Positions 1-5,854 are shown, counted from the first letter of the stretch. The stretch: 6,643 bases of DNA from an uncultured Eubacteriales bacterium (GCA_900551265.1 URVL01000130.1:1-6643), one strand, 5' to 3'. Notes: generated from the letters alone by a model not told the origin. Numbers and translations: made by a program.

Positions 1-110
1 AAACTATCTGTTTTTTTACCACTCACCCCAAACCCCACCACAACCCCCCCCCCCCCCCAAAAAAAAAAACCCCCCCCCCCGCCCCCCCGCCCGCCCCCCC
101 CCCCCCCCCG
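1..110. repeat. Low-complexity poly-C/poly-A tract, probable contig-end artefact
   Basis: From about position 33 the plus strand becomes almost pure C, broken by one run of about 11 A (59-69) and a few single G residues, and ends abruptly near 110 where normal mixed sequence starts. No reading frame, hairpin or unit repeat is visible. A homopolymer block this long, at the very edge of the window and so unlike the rest of the sequence, most likely comes from low-quality read ends at a contig terminus rather than from biology. A genuine C-rich repeat cannot be excluded from sequence alone. Confidence 0.7.
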
Positions 111-205
111 CTTTCCATCGCAACCTGTTTGCCGGCCGTCAAGTTCGTTTTTTACAATACAGCAAATGGTTTGGGTACGGCGAGTCTAAAATGAATTTAT
201 GTTTA

Positions 206-520
206 TCACTGATAAGAGTCTACCAGTATCTTTAAAATTTGTTCTACATAGAGTAACCGGCTCTTATCCAAATCGGATAAGACACGTACGATGTTGCGTA
301 TTTCAGTATCTTCTGTGTTACCAAATAGAATATAGTCGGTAGTTACGCCAAGCACTTCTGAAAGTTTAATAAGCGTTTTAATAGAGAATCCTTTCGTACC
401 AGTCTCTATATCTGCACAAAATTTGGGTGTGATTCCGATTTTTTCTGAAAAATGCTCGCGCGTCAGGTGTAGAGCTTCACGGCGCGCTCTTATCCTGTTG
501 CCGATCGAAATCAAATCCAT
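206..520 (-). CDS. Xre/Cro-family helix-turn-helix transcriptional regulator
   Basis: A small cytoplasmic DNA-binding protein of 104 residues. Residues 6-66 form a classic five-helix Cro/C1-type domain: IGNRIRARREAL is helix 1, LTREHFSEKIGI plus TPKFCADIETG form the turn and recognition helix, and IKTLIKLSEVLGVTTDYILFG closes the fold. Residues 70-104 are a predicted helical tail (VRVLSDLDKSRLLYVEQILKIL) that could mediate dimerisation. There is no sensor or peptidase domain. The ATG at 520 is preceded by GGGTGA about 8 nt upstream, so the start is well placed. The gene is divergent from the GGDEF gene at 792, and the spacer carries repeated TAAAAGTT motifs, so local autoregulation and control of the cyclase are a reasonable inference. 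The ligand, partner and true targets are unknown. Phage-repressor origin is possible, but no phage genes are in view. Confidence 0.88.
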   Translation of the reverse strand: MDLISIGNRIRARREALHLTREHFSEKIGITPKFCADIETGTKGFSIKTLIKLSEVLGVTTDYILFGNTEDTEIRNIVRVLSDLDKSRLLYVEQILKILVDSYQ

Positions 521-543
521 AAATAATCACCCATTTTTAGCTT

Positions 544-581
544 AACCGTAAAAGTTACAAATAAAAGCAACTTTTAGGGTT
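544..581. promoter_or_regulatory. Candidate Xre operator: inverted repeat upstream of the regulator gene
   Basis: AACCGTAAAAGTT (544-556) is matched on the opposite strand by AACTTTTAGGGTT (569-581), an inverted repeat of 13-bp arms with one mismatch and a 12-bp spacer. The core TAAAAGTT occurs twice more nearby, at 592-599 (reverse) and 702-709 (forward). The copies lie 30-80 bp upstream of the Xre start and in the cyclase promoter, the usual place for an autoregulator's operators. The motif is AT-rich, so part of the repetition could be compositional. Binding by this Xre protein is inference. Confidence 0.4.
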
Positions 582-688
582 GAAAAAATAGAACTTTTAG
601 CGTAAAATAGTTACTGTAAATTTGTGAGATTACAGCAGATATACCTTCATTACTTTTGATCTAAAAAGGTAAATTTACAAAATATTTC

Positions 689-717
689 TTTACAAAATAG
701 ATAAAAGTTAATATACT
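689..717 (+). promoter_or_regulatory. Sigma-A promoter of the GGDEF gene
   Basis: TTTACA (689-694) and TATACT (712-717) are separated by exactly 17 bp, each matching the housekeeping consensus at five of six positions. The start point would fall near 724, giving a leader of about 68 nt before the ATG at 792. TAAAAGTT (702-709) lies inside the spacer, where a bound repressor would block RNA polymerase. The -35 is also part of a direct repeat TTTACAAAATA (674-684 and 689-699). Confidence 0.65.
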
Positions 718-791
718 ATTTGCAATAGCCTGTTTTTAGTATGTGCAATATTGCTTGATCTCATTAATTGATAATAGCTGGAGTTTAATTT

Positions 792-1892
792 ATGAGACGA
801 TTAAAACAAGTTTTGCGCAATATATGGATTTCTGAGCTTGAAGTGCAGAGCTGGGACTCTTATTTGTTGGAACTGAATATCCGGCGGTTACCATGTGTCG
901 CGGCAATTTTAGTTATTTTTCAAACGGTTAATTTGGTGCTTAGCCGTTTTTCCCTGCAAATACTTCCCGCCCTAGGGAGCACCTTGTGTATTATTGTGGC
1001 GGTAGTATACGGTTTTACGGCGTTATGTCTTTCCTCTCGGATTGTGGCGCAGACGGGCCTGGCCAGGTTTTTTTATCTTTCATTCTGGATTTTGCTTTAT
1101 GTGGGCTTTATCCCGTTTTTTATTCATGATATTATAAATAACCGGCAGTTCACAAATGTGATTTTATTTTTCAGCGGCCTGTGTATCGTGCCGGTATTTA
1201 CAAAACAGGAGCGGATGATCTTAATTCCTCTTTTCTTTGCAATCACAATTCTCATAGCATTTTTTTGTCATGCATCGATGCATTATATCGTTTATCTTGT
1301 GTTACTGGGTTTCAGTGCATTCCTGCTCTCCTATGCTATACAGGGCCGTTCGCTGGCGTTTTTGAAACGGCTTCTATACGAGGCGTATTGTGACGTGCTG
1401 ACAGGTGTTTTAAATCGACGCGGAGGACTCCACCATGTGAAAAAAATGCTCGATAATGCGAAATTACATATGGAAACGGTTGCTTTTTTTATGGTGGATA
1501 TTGACTTTTTTAAAAATGTTAATGATGCTCATGGCCATCGGAAGGGTGACGAGGTGCTGGTGATTGTGGCCAATACGCTGAAAACGATTTTCAATGGGCA
1601 GAATGATATTCTCTGCCGGATAGGCGGTGAAGAATTTCTGGTGTGTACGGTTGTAAATGGACGGGAGGAAGCAGGTAATTATGCTGAAAGGCTTTTGCAG
1701 AAAATTGAAAGTTGGCATATTCCGACGCCGCGCCAGGATGCATCGCCCTATTTGACCGTCAGCGTAGGTATACGGATTTATCAACCGGAATGTTCCGGTG
1801 ATGTCATTGACGAATTGGCGTTGATTGACGACGCGGATGCCGCGCTTTACAGGGCGAAGGGCAACGGCCGTAACCGCTATGAAATCTGCTAA
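792..1892 (+). CDS. Membrane-anchored GGDEF diguanylate cyclase
   Basis: Makes the second messenger cyclic di-GMP from two GTP. The 366-residue protein has a short cytoplasmic N-terminus, about six hydrophobic membrane segments (near 33-50, 57-80, 92-112, 121-137, 142-160, 163-182), a linking helix and a C-terminal GGDEF domain from about 200. The domain begins with DVLTGVLNRRGG, has the metal/substrate segment VDIDFFKNVND (235-245), the active-site motif GGEEF (278-282) and the closing motif ALYRAKGNGRNR. It therefore appears catalytically competent. The inhibitory I-site RxxD five residues before the motif reads GQND (269-272): the Asp is present but the Arg is not, so product feedback is probably absent. 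The membrane part resembles no named sensor domain that I recognise, so the input signal is unknown. The start ATG has GGAG 8 nt upstream. Transcription ends at the hairpin just after the stop. Confidence 0.95.
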   Translation: MRRLKQVLRNIWISELEVQSWDSYLLELNIRRLPCVAAILVIFQTVNLVLSRFSLQILPALGSTLCIIVAVVYGFTALCLSSRIVAQTGLARFFYLSFWILLYVGFIPFFIHDIINNRQFTNVILFFSGLCIVPVFTKQERMILIPLFFAITILIAFFCHASMHYIVYLVLLGFSAFLLSYAIQGRSLAFLKRLLYEAYCDVLTGVLNRRGGLHHVKKMLDNAKLHMETVAFFMVDIDFFKNVNDAHGHRKGDEVLVIVANTLKTIFNGQNDILCRIGGEEFLVCTVVNGREEAGNYAERLLQKIESWHIPTPRQDASPYLTVSVGIRIYQPECSGDVIDELALIDDADAALYRAKGNGRNRYEIC

Positions 1893-1902
1893 ATTACAAT
1901 AG

Positions 1903-1946
1903 AATAAACGAAAGCCGCTCCGCAAGGAACGGCTTTCGTTTATTTT
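1903..1946. terminator. Bidirectional intrinsic terminator between convergent genes
   Basis: A 19-bp stem with one mismatch (arms 1903-1921 and 1926-1944) closes on a GCAA tetraloop and continues into a T-rich stretch (TTTATTTT). The core arms are CGAAAGCCG and CGGCTTTCG. It begins about 10 bp after the cyclase stop codon. Read from the minus strand the same stem is followed by TTTATTCTATTG, so it can also stop transcription of the permease gene, which ends at 2021. Confidence 0.9.
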
Positions 1947-2020
1947 GTGAAGAATCGAAAGTTTTCAATGGAGTCTGTTCACGCAATTGTAAAAATAAAA
2001 ACGGAAAACAAAAGTCCGAT

Positions 2021-3622
2021 TTATATGCGGGCTTTTATGAGTTTTCCATGAATAGAGCCGGTCAAAACGAGGAGAATAACGCAATCGCCCACGAGAATCC
2101 ATGCGGCATACTGCGTACCCAATACAAACAGTGCGATTGCCGGTAATGCTGTGGCAGCCATACCTGCTAGCATGGTAAGCAGCACGGAGATACCCTGCTT
2201 GACGACCTGCGTTTCGTTGGTCCATGTGTAGTTCGGCTTTCGGATATCCATGAGAAGCCCCATCTGAGAAGAAAACAGTGAGTATATTGCCGGTACGAAC
2301 AGAAATGCCAGACAGGCTGAAAAAGGCAGTTGTAACCCTATTGTAGCGAGCGTTGCGGCAACGATAATACACGGTAATTTAACAGTTAAATCAACAGCGC
2401 TTTTCACATGTAAAATCATTGAGGTTGAGACCGGAAGCGTTTGTAAAATCCAGACGTTACGTCCTTCTAAAGAGATGGAAGCCGAAGTGGTCGACATAAT
2501 GGCAAGAGGAAACGAAAAAAAGATTGCCACAACAGCCGTGATGAAAGTGCCTGATGAACTGGAAAGTACGCCAAAGGAAGTAAAGAGCGTGTCGACCGGC
2601 ACGAAGAAAAATAAAACGGAAAAGATCATGACAAGCAAACCGCCGGTTGCCGTATTTACCAGATAAATAGATGAGGAAAAGAGTCGCTTCAGTTCTTTTT
2701 TGTAGAGTGCCCGAACGACAGAGGATACCCGAAAATCAGCATCGCAGACACGCCGGCCGGTATGCGCTTTTGAAACCACGGCCTCGCGCAGCGCAACTCC
2801 ATAATGATCCAGAATCAAAAGAAACAGGGTAAACGCAAAAACGCTGGTAAGCAGAAAGCATATAGAAGAAACCATGTTTCCGACGAGCGCATCGGCGTAC
2901 CAGACGGAGGGTGGATAGATGTTGGTAAACGTCTGAAGAAATACCGCTAAAGTATCGGAAATTTCCGGCAAATCGCTGCTTTGTAACACGTCTGAAACGC
3001 GATACGTGAGAAACGTGGGACCTAGTATGAGCGCCGTAAATAAAAGCATTGATAAAACAGCGGTTGCGAGAGATTTATGACGAAAATGAGAACCTACCCA
3101 TGTCAACAGTGCACCAACAATCGCCGCGATGATAATAGGTATGAGTGGAAACAGAAGTGTCAGGGGCAGGGCTAAAATGTAGAAATATGGGTAAGGATGC
3201 GTAAAAATTGCATAAACAATTAAAGAAGGGAGCATGATAAGCAGGAAAAAGGGGAGCTGATGGATGTAAATCGTCAAGATACGGCTCGCAAGAATGGCAC
3301 GTCCGCTGACCGGGAGTGCCATAAGAATGTCTTGATCATTTCCGCCAAAAAGCAAATCGGAAGCCTTTGTGAAAGTTGTAAAGACAATAATCAGAGCCGA
3401 AAGCAGCGCCATAACGGATGGAATATAGGAAGCGAGTCTCAACATGGCAAGCCCGACTGCCGCACCGACGATATATAAAAGAAAAATGGGAATTAGAAAA
3501 ACAGATAAAATCGCCGCGCCAATTAAGCGGCGCCGCCCACGTCTGTCTTCAGAATGGCGCAATCTGTTTATTCCCCAAAGATCTGACAAATGCAGACGTA
3601 AAAGAACCAAGGTCTTATTCAT
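2021..3622 (-). CDS. ABC-2-type exporter permease, 12 membrane helices, no ATPase in view
   Basis: Integral membrane subunit of a probable ABC exporter; substrate unknown. The 533 residues contain about 12 hydrophobic segments in two six-helix halves (roughly 34-271 and 326-524). Each half holds a cytoplasmic segment with the same LPVS motif: GGNDQDILMALPVS (93-106) and GRNVWILQTLPVS (387-399). This points to an internal duplication and to paired coupling helices that would touch the ATPase. The second half starts with LYKKELKRLFSS, and MDIRKPNYTWTNE (458-470) resembles the conserved loop of the large Firmicute exporter permeases (Pfam ABC_tran_2-like, from memory). The start ATG lies inside the end of the upstream gene (ATGAATAA, 8-nt overlap) with a strong GGAGG 8 nt before it, so translation is probably coupled. 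A dedicated ATP-binding subunit usually lies beside such permeases; none is present, so it must be encoded elsewhere or be shared. Confidence 0.85.
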   Translation of the reverse strand: MNKTLVLLRLHLSDLWGINRLRHSEDRRGRRRLIGAAILSVFLIPIFLLYIVGAAVGLAMLRLASYIPSVMALLSALIIVFTTFTKASDLLFGGNDQDILMALPVSGRAILASRILTIYIHQLPFFLLIMLPSLIVYAIFTHPYPYFYILALPLTLLFPLIPIIIAAIVGALLTWVGSHFRHKSLATAVLSMLLFTALILGPTFLTYRVSDVLQSSDLPEISDTLAVFLQTFTNIYPPSVWYADALVGNMVSSICFLLTSVFAFTLFLLILDHYGVALREAVVSKAHTGRRVCDADFRVSSVVRALYKKELKRLFSSSIYLVNTATGGLLVMIFSVLFFFVPVDTLFTSFGVLSSSSGTFITAVVAIFFSFPLAIMSTTSASISLEGRNVWILQTLPVSTSMILHVKSAVDLTVKLPCIIVAATLATIGLQLPFSACLAFLFVPAIYSLFSSQMGLLMDIRKPNYTWTNETQVVKQGISVLLTMLAGMAATALPAIALFVLGTQYAAWILVGDCVILLVLTGSIHGKLIKARI

Positions 3623-4322
3623 CCAGTTTGCCTCCGGCCTCTATATAGGTGTCTGAATCGTCCGTCAGACTACCGCTTCCCCAAATGGGGATTGCGTCAC
3701 CGAGATATGTGGGTTCCGGCTTGAAGATTGCCATAAAAAAATCTTTTACCCGCGCGAGAGATTCCCGAATGTTGTTATAAAGATCATTGCGGTAATCACG
3801 CCGGTCGGCGGCAACCCCATAAGCCTCGATTCCCATTGCGCGCGCTAAAAAGACGGCACGATACAGATGATACTTTTGCGTGACAATAAAAGCGCTCTCC
3901 ACCTCAAAGACAGCTTTGGCTCGATAGGCGGATTCATAGGTGGAAAAACCAGCGTGATCCATGAAGATATCGTCTGCCGGAACGCCCTGCTCAACGGCAT
4001 ATCGTTTCATGCTGTTGACTTCATCATAATCTTCGCGGCCGTGGTCGCCGCTCATCAAGAGGCGGTCCGTCGCACCGGTTTCATACAAATCAATGCCTGT
4101 TAATACGCGGTCTTCCAACATGGAGCTGAGTCCCGTAGACCAGACCTGTGCGCCAAGCACAAGCGCACAATCTACATTTTTTTCTGCTGCCTGTTCCGGC
4201 GTGAGGATATAACGGTTTGCGTACAGAATCATAAAAGCGTTGATTCCCACAAAGAGCAGTATTCCCACCGCCACAATAAACAAAGAAACCCTCATAAACT
4301 TTCCAAAACGTGTTTTTTGCAT
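3615..4322 (-). CDS. SanA/YdcF-like DUF218 envelope protein
   Basis: A single-pass membrane protein of 235 residues: basic N-terminus, one membrane helix (about 11-34) and an extracytoplasmic DUF218 (Pfam PF02698) domain. Family motifs are visible in order: DCALVLGAQV (51-60), LLMSGDHG (88-95) with YDEVNSMKRYA (99-109), DHAGFSTYESA (122-132), FIVTQKYHLYRA (145-156) and the tail PTYLGDAIPI (204-212), which is typical of the SanA subgroup. SanA in enteric bacteria is linked to envelope barrier function and vancomycin tolerance; the biochemical activity of the family is not settled. The ATG has AGGTGT about 6 nt upstream. A slightly longer ORF in another frame from 4332 is a shadow. It is the first gene of a two-gene minus-strand operon with the permease, suggesting a joint role in envelope maintenance or export, but this is inference. 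Confidence 0.9.
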   Translation of the reverse strand: MQKTRFGKFMRVSLFIVAVGILLFVGINAFMILYANRYILTPEQAAEKNVDCALVLGAQVWSTGLSSMLEDRVLTGIDLYETGATDRLLMSGDHGREDYDEVNSMKRYAVEQGVPADDIFMDHAGFSTYESAYRAKAVFEVESAFIVTQKYHLYRAVFLARAMGIEAYGVAADRRDYRNDLYNNIRESLARVKDFFMAIFKPEPTYLGDAIPIWGSGSLTDDSDTYIEAGGKLDE

Positions 4323-4388
4323 GTAGATACACCTGAAATGCTTTACAAAATTTTTTCGTTATAAGAAGAAGCCGTATTTTACTTTATC

Positions 4389-4397
4389 ATTATACCA
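4389..4397 (-). promoter_or_regulatory. Extended -10 promoter for the DUF218-permease operon
   Basis: On the minus strand this reads TGGTATAAT: a perfect TATAAT with the TG of an extended -10 element. Seventeen bp upstream only GCGTCA is found, so the -35 is weak, as is usual for extended -10 promoters. The start point would be near 4382, giving a leader of about 60 nt before the ATG at 4322. Confidence 0.6.
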
Positions 4398-4464
4398 CAA
4401 GATTGGCCGGCTGACGCGTTTCTTAGATAATTCTTTAAGAAAAATCAATAAATGTAGAGCAAAT

Positions 4465-4481
4465 TTCGACAAAATTCGTCC
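4465..4481. promoter_or_regulatory. spo0A box: Tandem Spo0A-box-like sites (0A boxes)
   Basis: The plus strand reads TTCGACA (4465-4471) and TTCGTCC (4475-4481); on the minus strand these are TGTCGAA and GGACGAA. The known Spo0A box is TGTCGAA: the first copy is exact and the second matches five of seven positions. The copies start 10 bp apart, one helical turn, which is the spacing used by tandem Spo0A dimers on well-studied promoters. The site is about 75 bp upstream of the minus-strand -10 and about 40 bp upstream of the plus-strand -35, so Spo0A could act in either direction. The exact 7-mer alone would not be significant; the phased pair and the spo0A-linked context raise the odds. Confidence 0.45.
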
Positions 4482-4485
4482 AACT

Positions 4486-4532
4486 GTTGCAAATAACAAC
4501 AAAAAATCAAAAGATATGTTGCGTTATGCAAC
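4486..4532. promoter_or_regulatory. Paired GTTGC/CAAC dyads near a promoter
   Basis: Two 15-bp dyads of similar form lie 32 bp apart, about three helical turns: GTTGCAAATAACAAC (4486-4500) and GTTGCGTTATGCAAC (4518-4532). The second is a perfect 5-bp inverted repeat and covers the -35 of the plus-strand promoter. They look like a pair of operators for an unidentified repressor. No regulator can be assigned. Confidence 0.3.
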
Positions 4533-4547
4533 TTCATGTGTTACAAT
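4519..4547 (+). promoter_or_regulatory. Probable sigma-A promoter upstream of spoIVB
   Basis: TTGCGT (4519-4524), 17 bp, then TACAAT (4542-4547) preceded by an extended TG at 4539-4540. The -10 matches five of six consensus positions, the -35 three of six. Transcription would begin near 4554, about 190 nt before the spoIVB start, and would have to pass the hairpin at 4664-4693. This is a vegetative-type promoter, whereas spoIVB is normally forespore-controlled (sigma-G/F). Confidence 0.45.
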
Positions 4548-4553
4548 AGATGG

Positions 4554-4693
4554 CAATAAGGTCATATGTTTTTTAACTAAGGTTGTGCTGGTAATACTTG
4601 AAGCAGAATCGTAAAAAAATCAGCTCACCGCGCAATTGTCAAAAGCAGGGTTTCAAGCAATACCGTATTTTAGCTCGAAATACGCGTTTTTTT
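4554..4693 (+). ncRNA. Candidate short RNA or attenuated leader upstream of spoIVB
   Basis: This is the segment bounded by the promoter at 4519-4547 and the terminator-like hairpin at 4664-4693, about 140 nt. It contains no convincing gene: short frames such as ATG at 4551 (MAIRSYVF) lack a ribosome binding site. No known riboswitch class is recognisable. Transcription would yield either a free small RNA or a spoIVB leader whose read-through depends on the hairpin. The rest of the 4323-4743 gap carries only the regulatory sites listed separately. Confidence 0.25.
4664..4693 (+). terminator. Intrinsic-terminator-like hairpin just upstream of spoIVB
   Basis: CGTATTT (4664-4670) pairs perfectly with AAATACG (4678-4684) across a 7-nt loop, followed by CG and then seven T residues (4687-4693). 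The stem is AT-rich, so weaker than the terminator at 1903-1946. It reads only on the plus strand; the reverse direction has no T tract. It ends 50 nt before the spoIVB start, although no plus-strand gene precedes it. Confidence 0.5.
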
Positions 4694-4743
4694 GACGGCT
4701 GTACGGGCATAATGCATGTGCAGAAACTTTGCGAGGTGTGAAT

Positions 4744-5802
4744 GTGAAAAAATATGGGAAATTTGGTATTCAGGTGATTTGCGCGGTTTGGTGCGCTTTG
4801 ATTATGGCTTCCGGCGCAGCGGCGAATGCGGCATTATGTGATGCATCGCAATTGGTTCCACTCGGTACGGCGGCAGGGATCAGCCTTTCGACAGAGGGAG
4901 TTTTGGTCGTGGGGCTGTCCGGCGTGAAATCTGGCGATGAGACGGTGTACCCTGCTCGAGATGCCGGTATTTGTGAGGGCGATTTGATTGTATCCATTAA
5001 TGGTGTTCAGATTAATTGCGCAGAAGACTTGCAGAAGAGTATGGGAGGCGATGGTGAACAGCTTATGGTCACGGTCAGGCGCGGCGGCGATGAAATGACG
5101 TTTCCCGTCAGCCCCGTCCGAACGGAGGAGGGGCTGGTTCGTATCGGCGTTTGGATACGTGATAATATGCTTGGCATTGGCACGTTGACTTTTTACGACC
5201 CAGAAAGTGGAATTTACGGAGCGCTCGGACATGGAATCAACGAAAAGAATTCCGGGCAGCTTTTATCGATTGCAGGGGGAGATCTGTTGCGGTCGACAAT
5301 TGAGGGGGTCAAGCGCGGCGAGGCAGGTACGCCAGGAGAATTGCAAGGCACGTATGAACCTGAGTCAAGAATCGGCAGTGTGCTCGCTAATACCGCGGCT
5401 GGAATTTTTGGAATATTAGATCAGGCACCTGACGCTCGTGCTGTTCCGCTTACGCGTGCCAGTGATGTTAAGCTGGGAGATGCCAAAATTCTTTCCTGCG
5501 TAGATGGTGGAGAGCCGCGCGAATATAGCATTCGTATTTGCGCGCTTTACCGGATGGGTGATGCGGGCAACCGCGATATGTTGATTGAAGTGACGGACAA
5601 GGATCTGATTGAAAAGACAGGTGGCATTGTGCAGGGCATGAGTGGCAGTCCCATTATTCAAAATGGTTGTATTGTAGGGGCTGTGACCCATGTTCTGGTT
5701 AACAACCCTTGTAAGGGTTATGGGATTTTTATTGAGAATATGCTAAGCGCATATGAAGAGGAAAGCGGACAGACGGTTGCTGGAAATTATATTGCGGCAT
5801 AA
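4744..5802 (+). CDS. spoIVB: SpoIVB, PDZ serine protease of the sigma-K checkpoint
   Basis: Forespore-made S55 peptidase secreted into the space between forespore and mother cell. There it signals by cleaving SpoIVFA, freeing SpoIVFB to activate pro-sigma-K. The 352-residue protein has an N-terminal membrane/signal segment (about 9-27), a PDZ domain (about 35-115, with GVLVVG and ARDAGICEGDLIVSINGV) and the S55 domain (about 130-345). The triad is visible: His163 in GALGHGI, Asp285 and Ser300 in GMSGSPI. The Asp-Ser spacing of 15 equals that of the B. subtilis D363/S378 pair. The open frame extends to a TTG at 4729, but GAGG at 4733-4736 lies 7 nt before the GTG at 4744, so GTG is preferred. 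It is shorter than the 426-residue B. subtilis protein, mainly in the N-terminal part. A sigma-G-like -10 (CATAATG, 4708-4714) lacks a good -35. spo0A follows in the same direction. Confidence 0.95.
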   Translation: MKKYGKFGIQVICAVWCALIMASGAAANAALCDASQLVPLGTAAGISLSTEGVLVVGLSGVKSGDETVYPARDAGICEGDLIVSINGVQINCAEDLQKSMGGDGEQLMVTVRRGGDEMTFPVSPVRTEEGLVRIGVWIRDNMLGIGTLTFYDPESGIYGALGHGINEKNSGQLLSIAGGDLLRSTIEGVKRGEAGTPGELQGTYEPESRIGSVLANTAAGIFGILDQAPDARAVPLTRASDVKLGDAKILSCVDGGEPREYSIRICALYRMGDAGNRDMLIEVTDKDLIEKTGGIVQGMSGSPIIQNGCIVGAVTHVLVNNPCKGYGIFIENMLSAYEEESGQTVAGNYIAA

Positions 5803-5831
5803 AATCAACAGCGTTCTTAAATAATGCAAGA

Positions 5832-5849
5832 ATGTGACATCTATCACAT
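5832..5849. promoter_or_regulatory. Crp/Fnr-type dyad upstream of spo0A
   Basis: ATGTGACATCTATCACAT is an 18-bp site with perfect 6-bp arms around 6 bp, and contains exactly TGTGA-N6-TCACA, the consensus of Crp-family regulators. It lies about 115 bp upstream of the proposed spo0A -35 and 30 bp after the spoIVB stop. At that distance it could act by activation from upstream or on an unseen promoter. No Crp/Fnr gene is in the window, so the regulator is unknown. Confidence 0.45.
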
Positions 5850-5854
5850 GAAAA

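Noticed and set aside
1464..1925. 153-residue open frame on the minus strand
   Set aside because: It lies antisense to the conserved GGDEF domain, includes the terminator stem and shows no recognisable domain; a shadow frame.
2002..2018. Minus-strand hairpin with T-rich tail after the permease gene
   Set aside because: Only 4 bp of stem (CGGA/TCCG) with a 9-nt loop; the 19-bp hairpin at 1903-1946 is a far better terminator.
2475..2666. Lysine-rich 63-residue plus-strand frame
   Set aside because: Antisense to the permease coding sequence, with no ribosome binding site; charge bias reflects the hydrophobic gene on the other strand.
4090..4332. 80-residue minus-strand frame starting with GTG
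   Set aside because: It overlaps the DUF218 gene in another frame, whose family motifs are clear; its composition looks like a shadow.
4551..4577. Possible leader peptide MAIRSYVF in the spoIVB leader
   Set aside because: No Shine-Dalgarno sequence and no run of regulatory codons such as repeated Trp or His.
4708..4714. Sigma-G-like -10 (CATAATG) before spoIVB
   Set aside because: Six of seven -10 matches at a good distance from the start, but nothing resembling the sigma-G -35 at 17-18 bp upstream; too weak to list as a promoter.
5806..5834. TTCTT/AAGAA hairpin after spoIVB as a terminator
   Set aside because: Five A-T-rich pairs only and no T tract follows.
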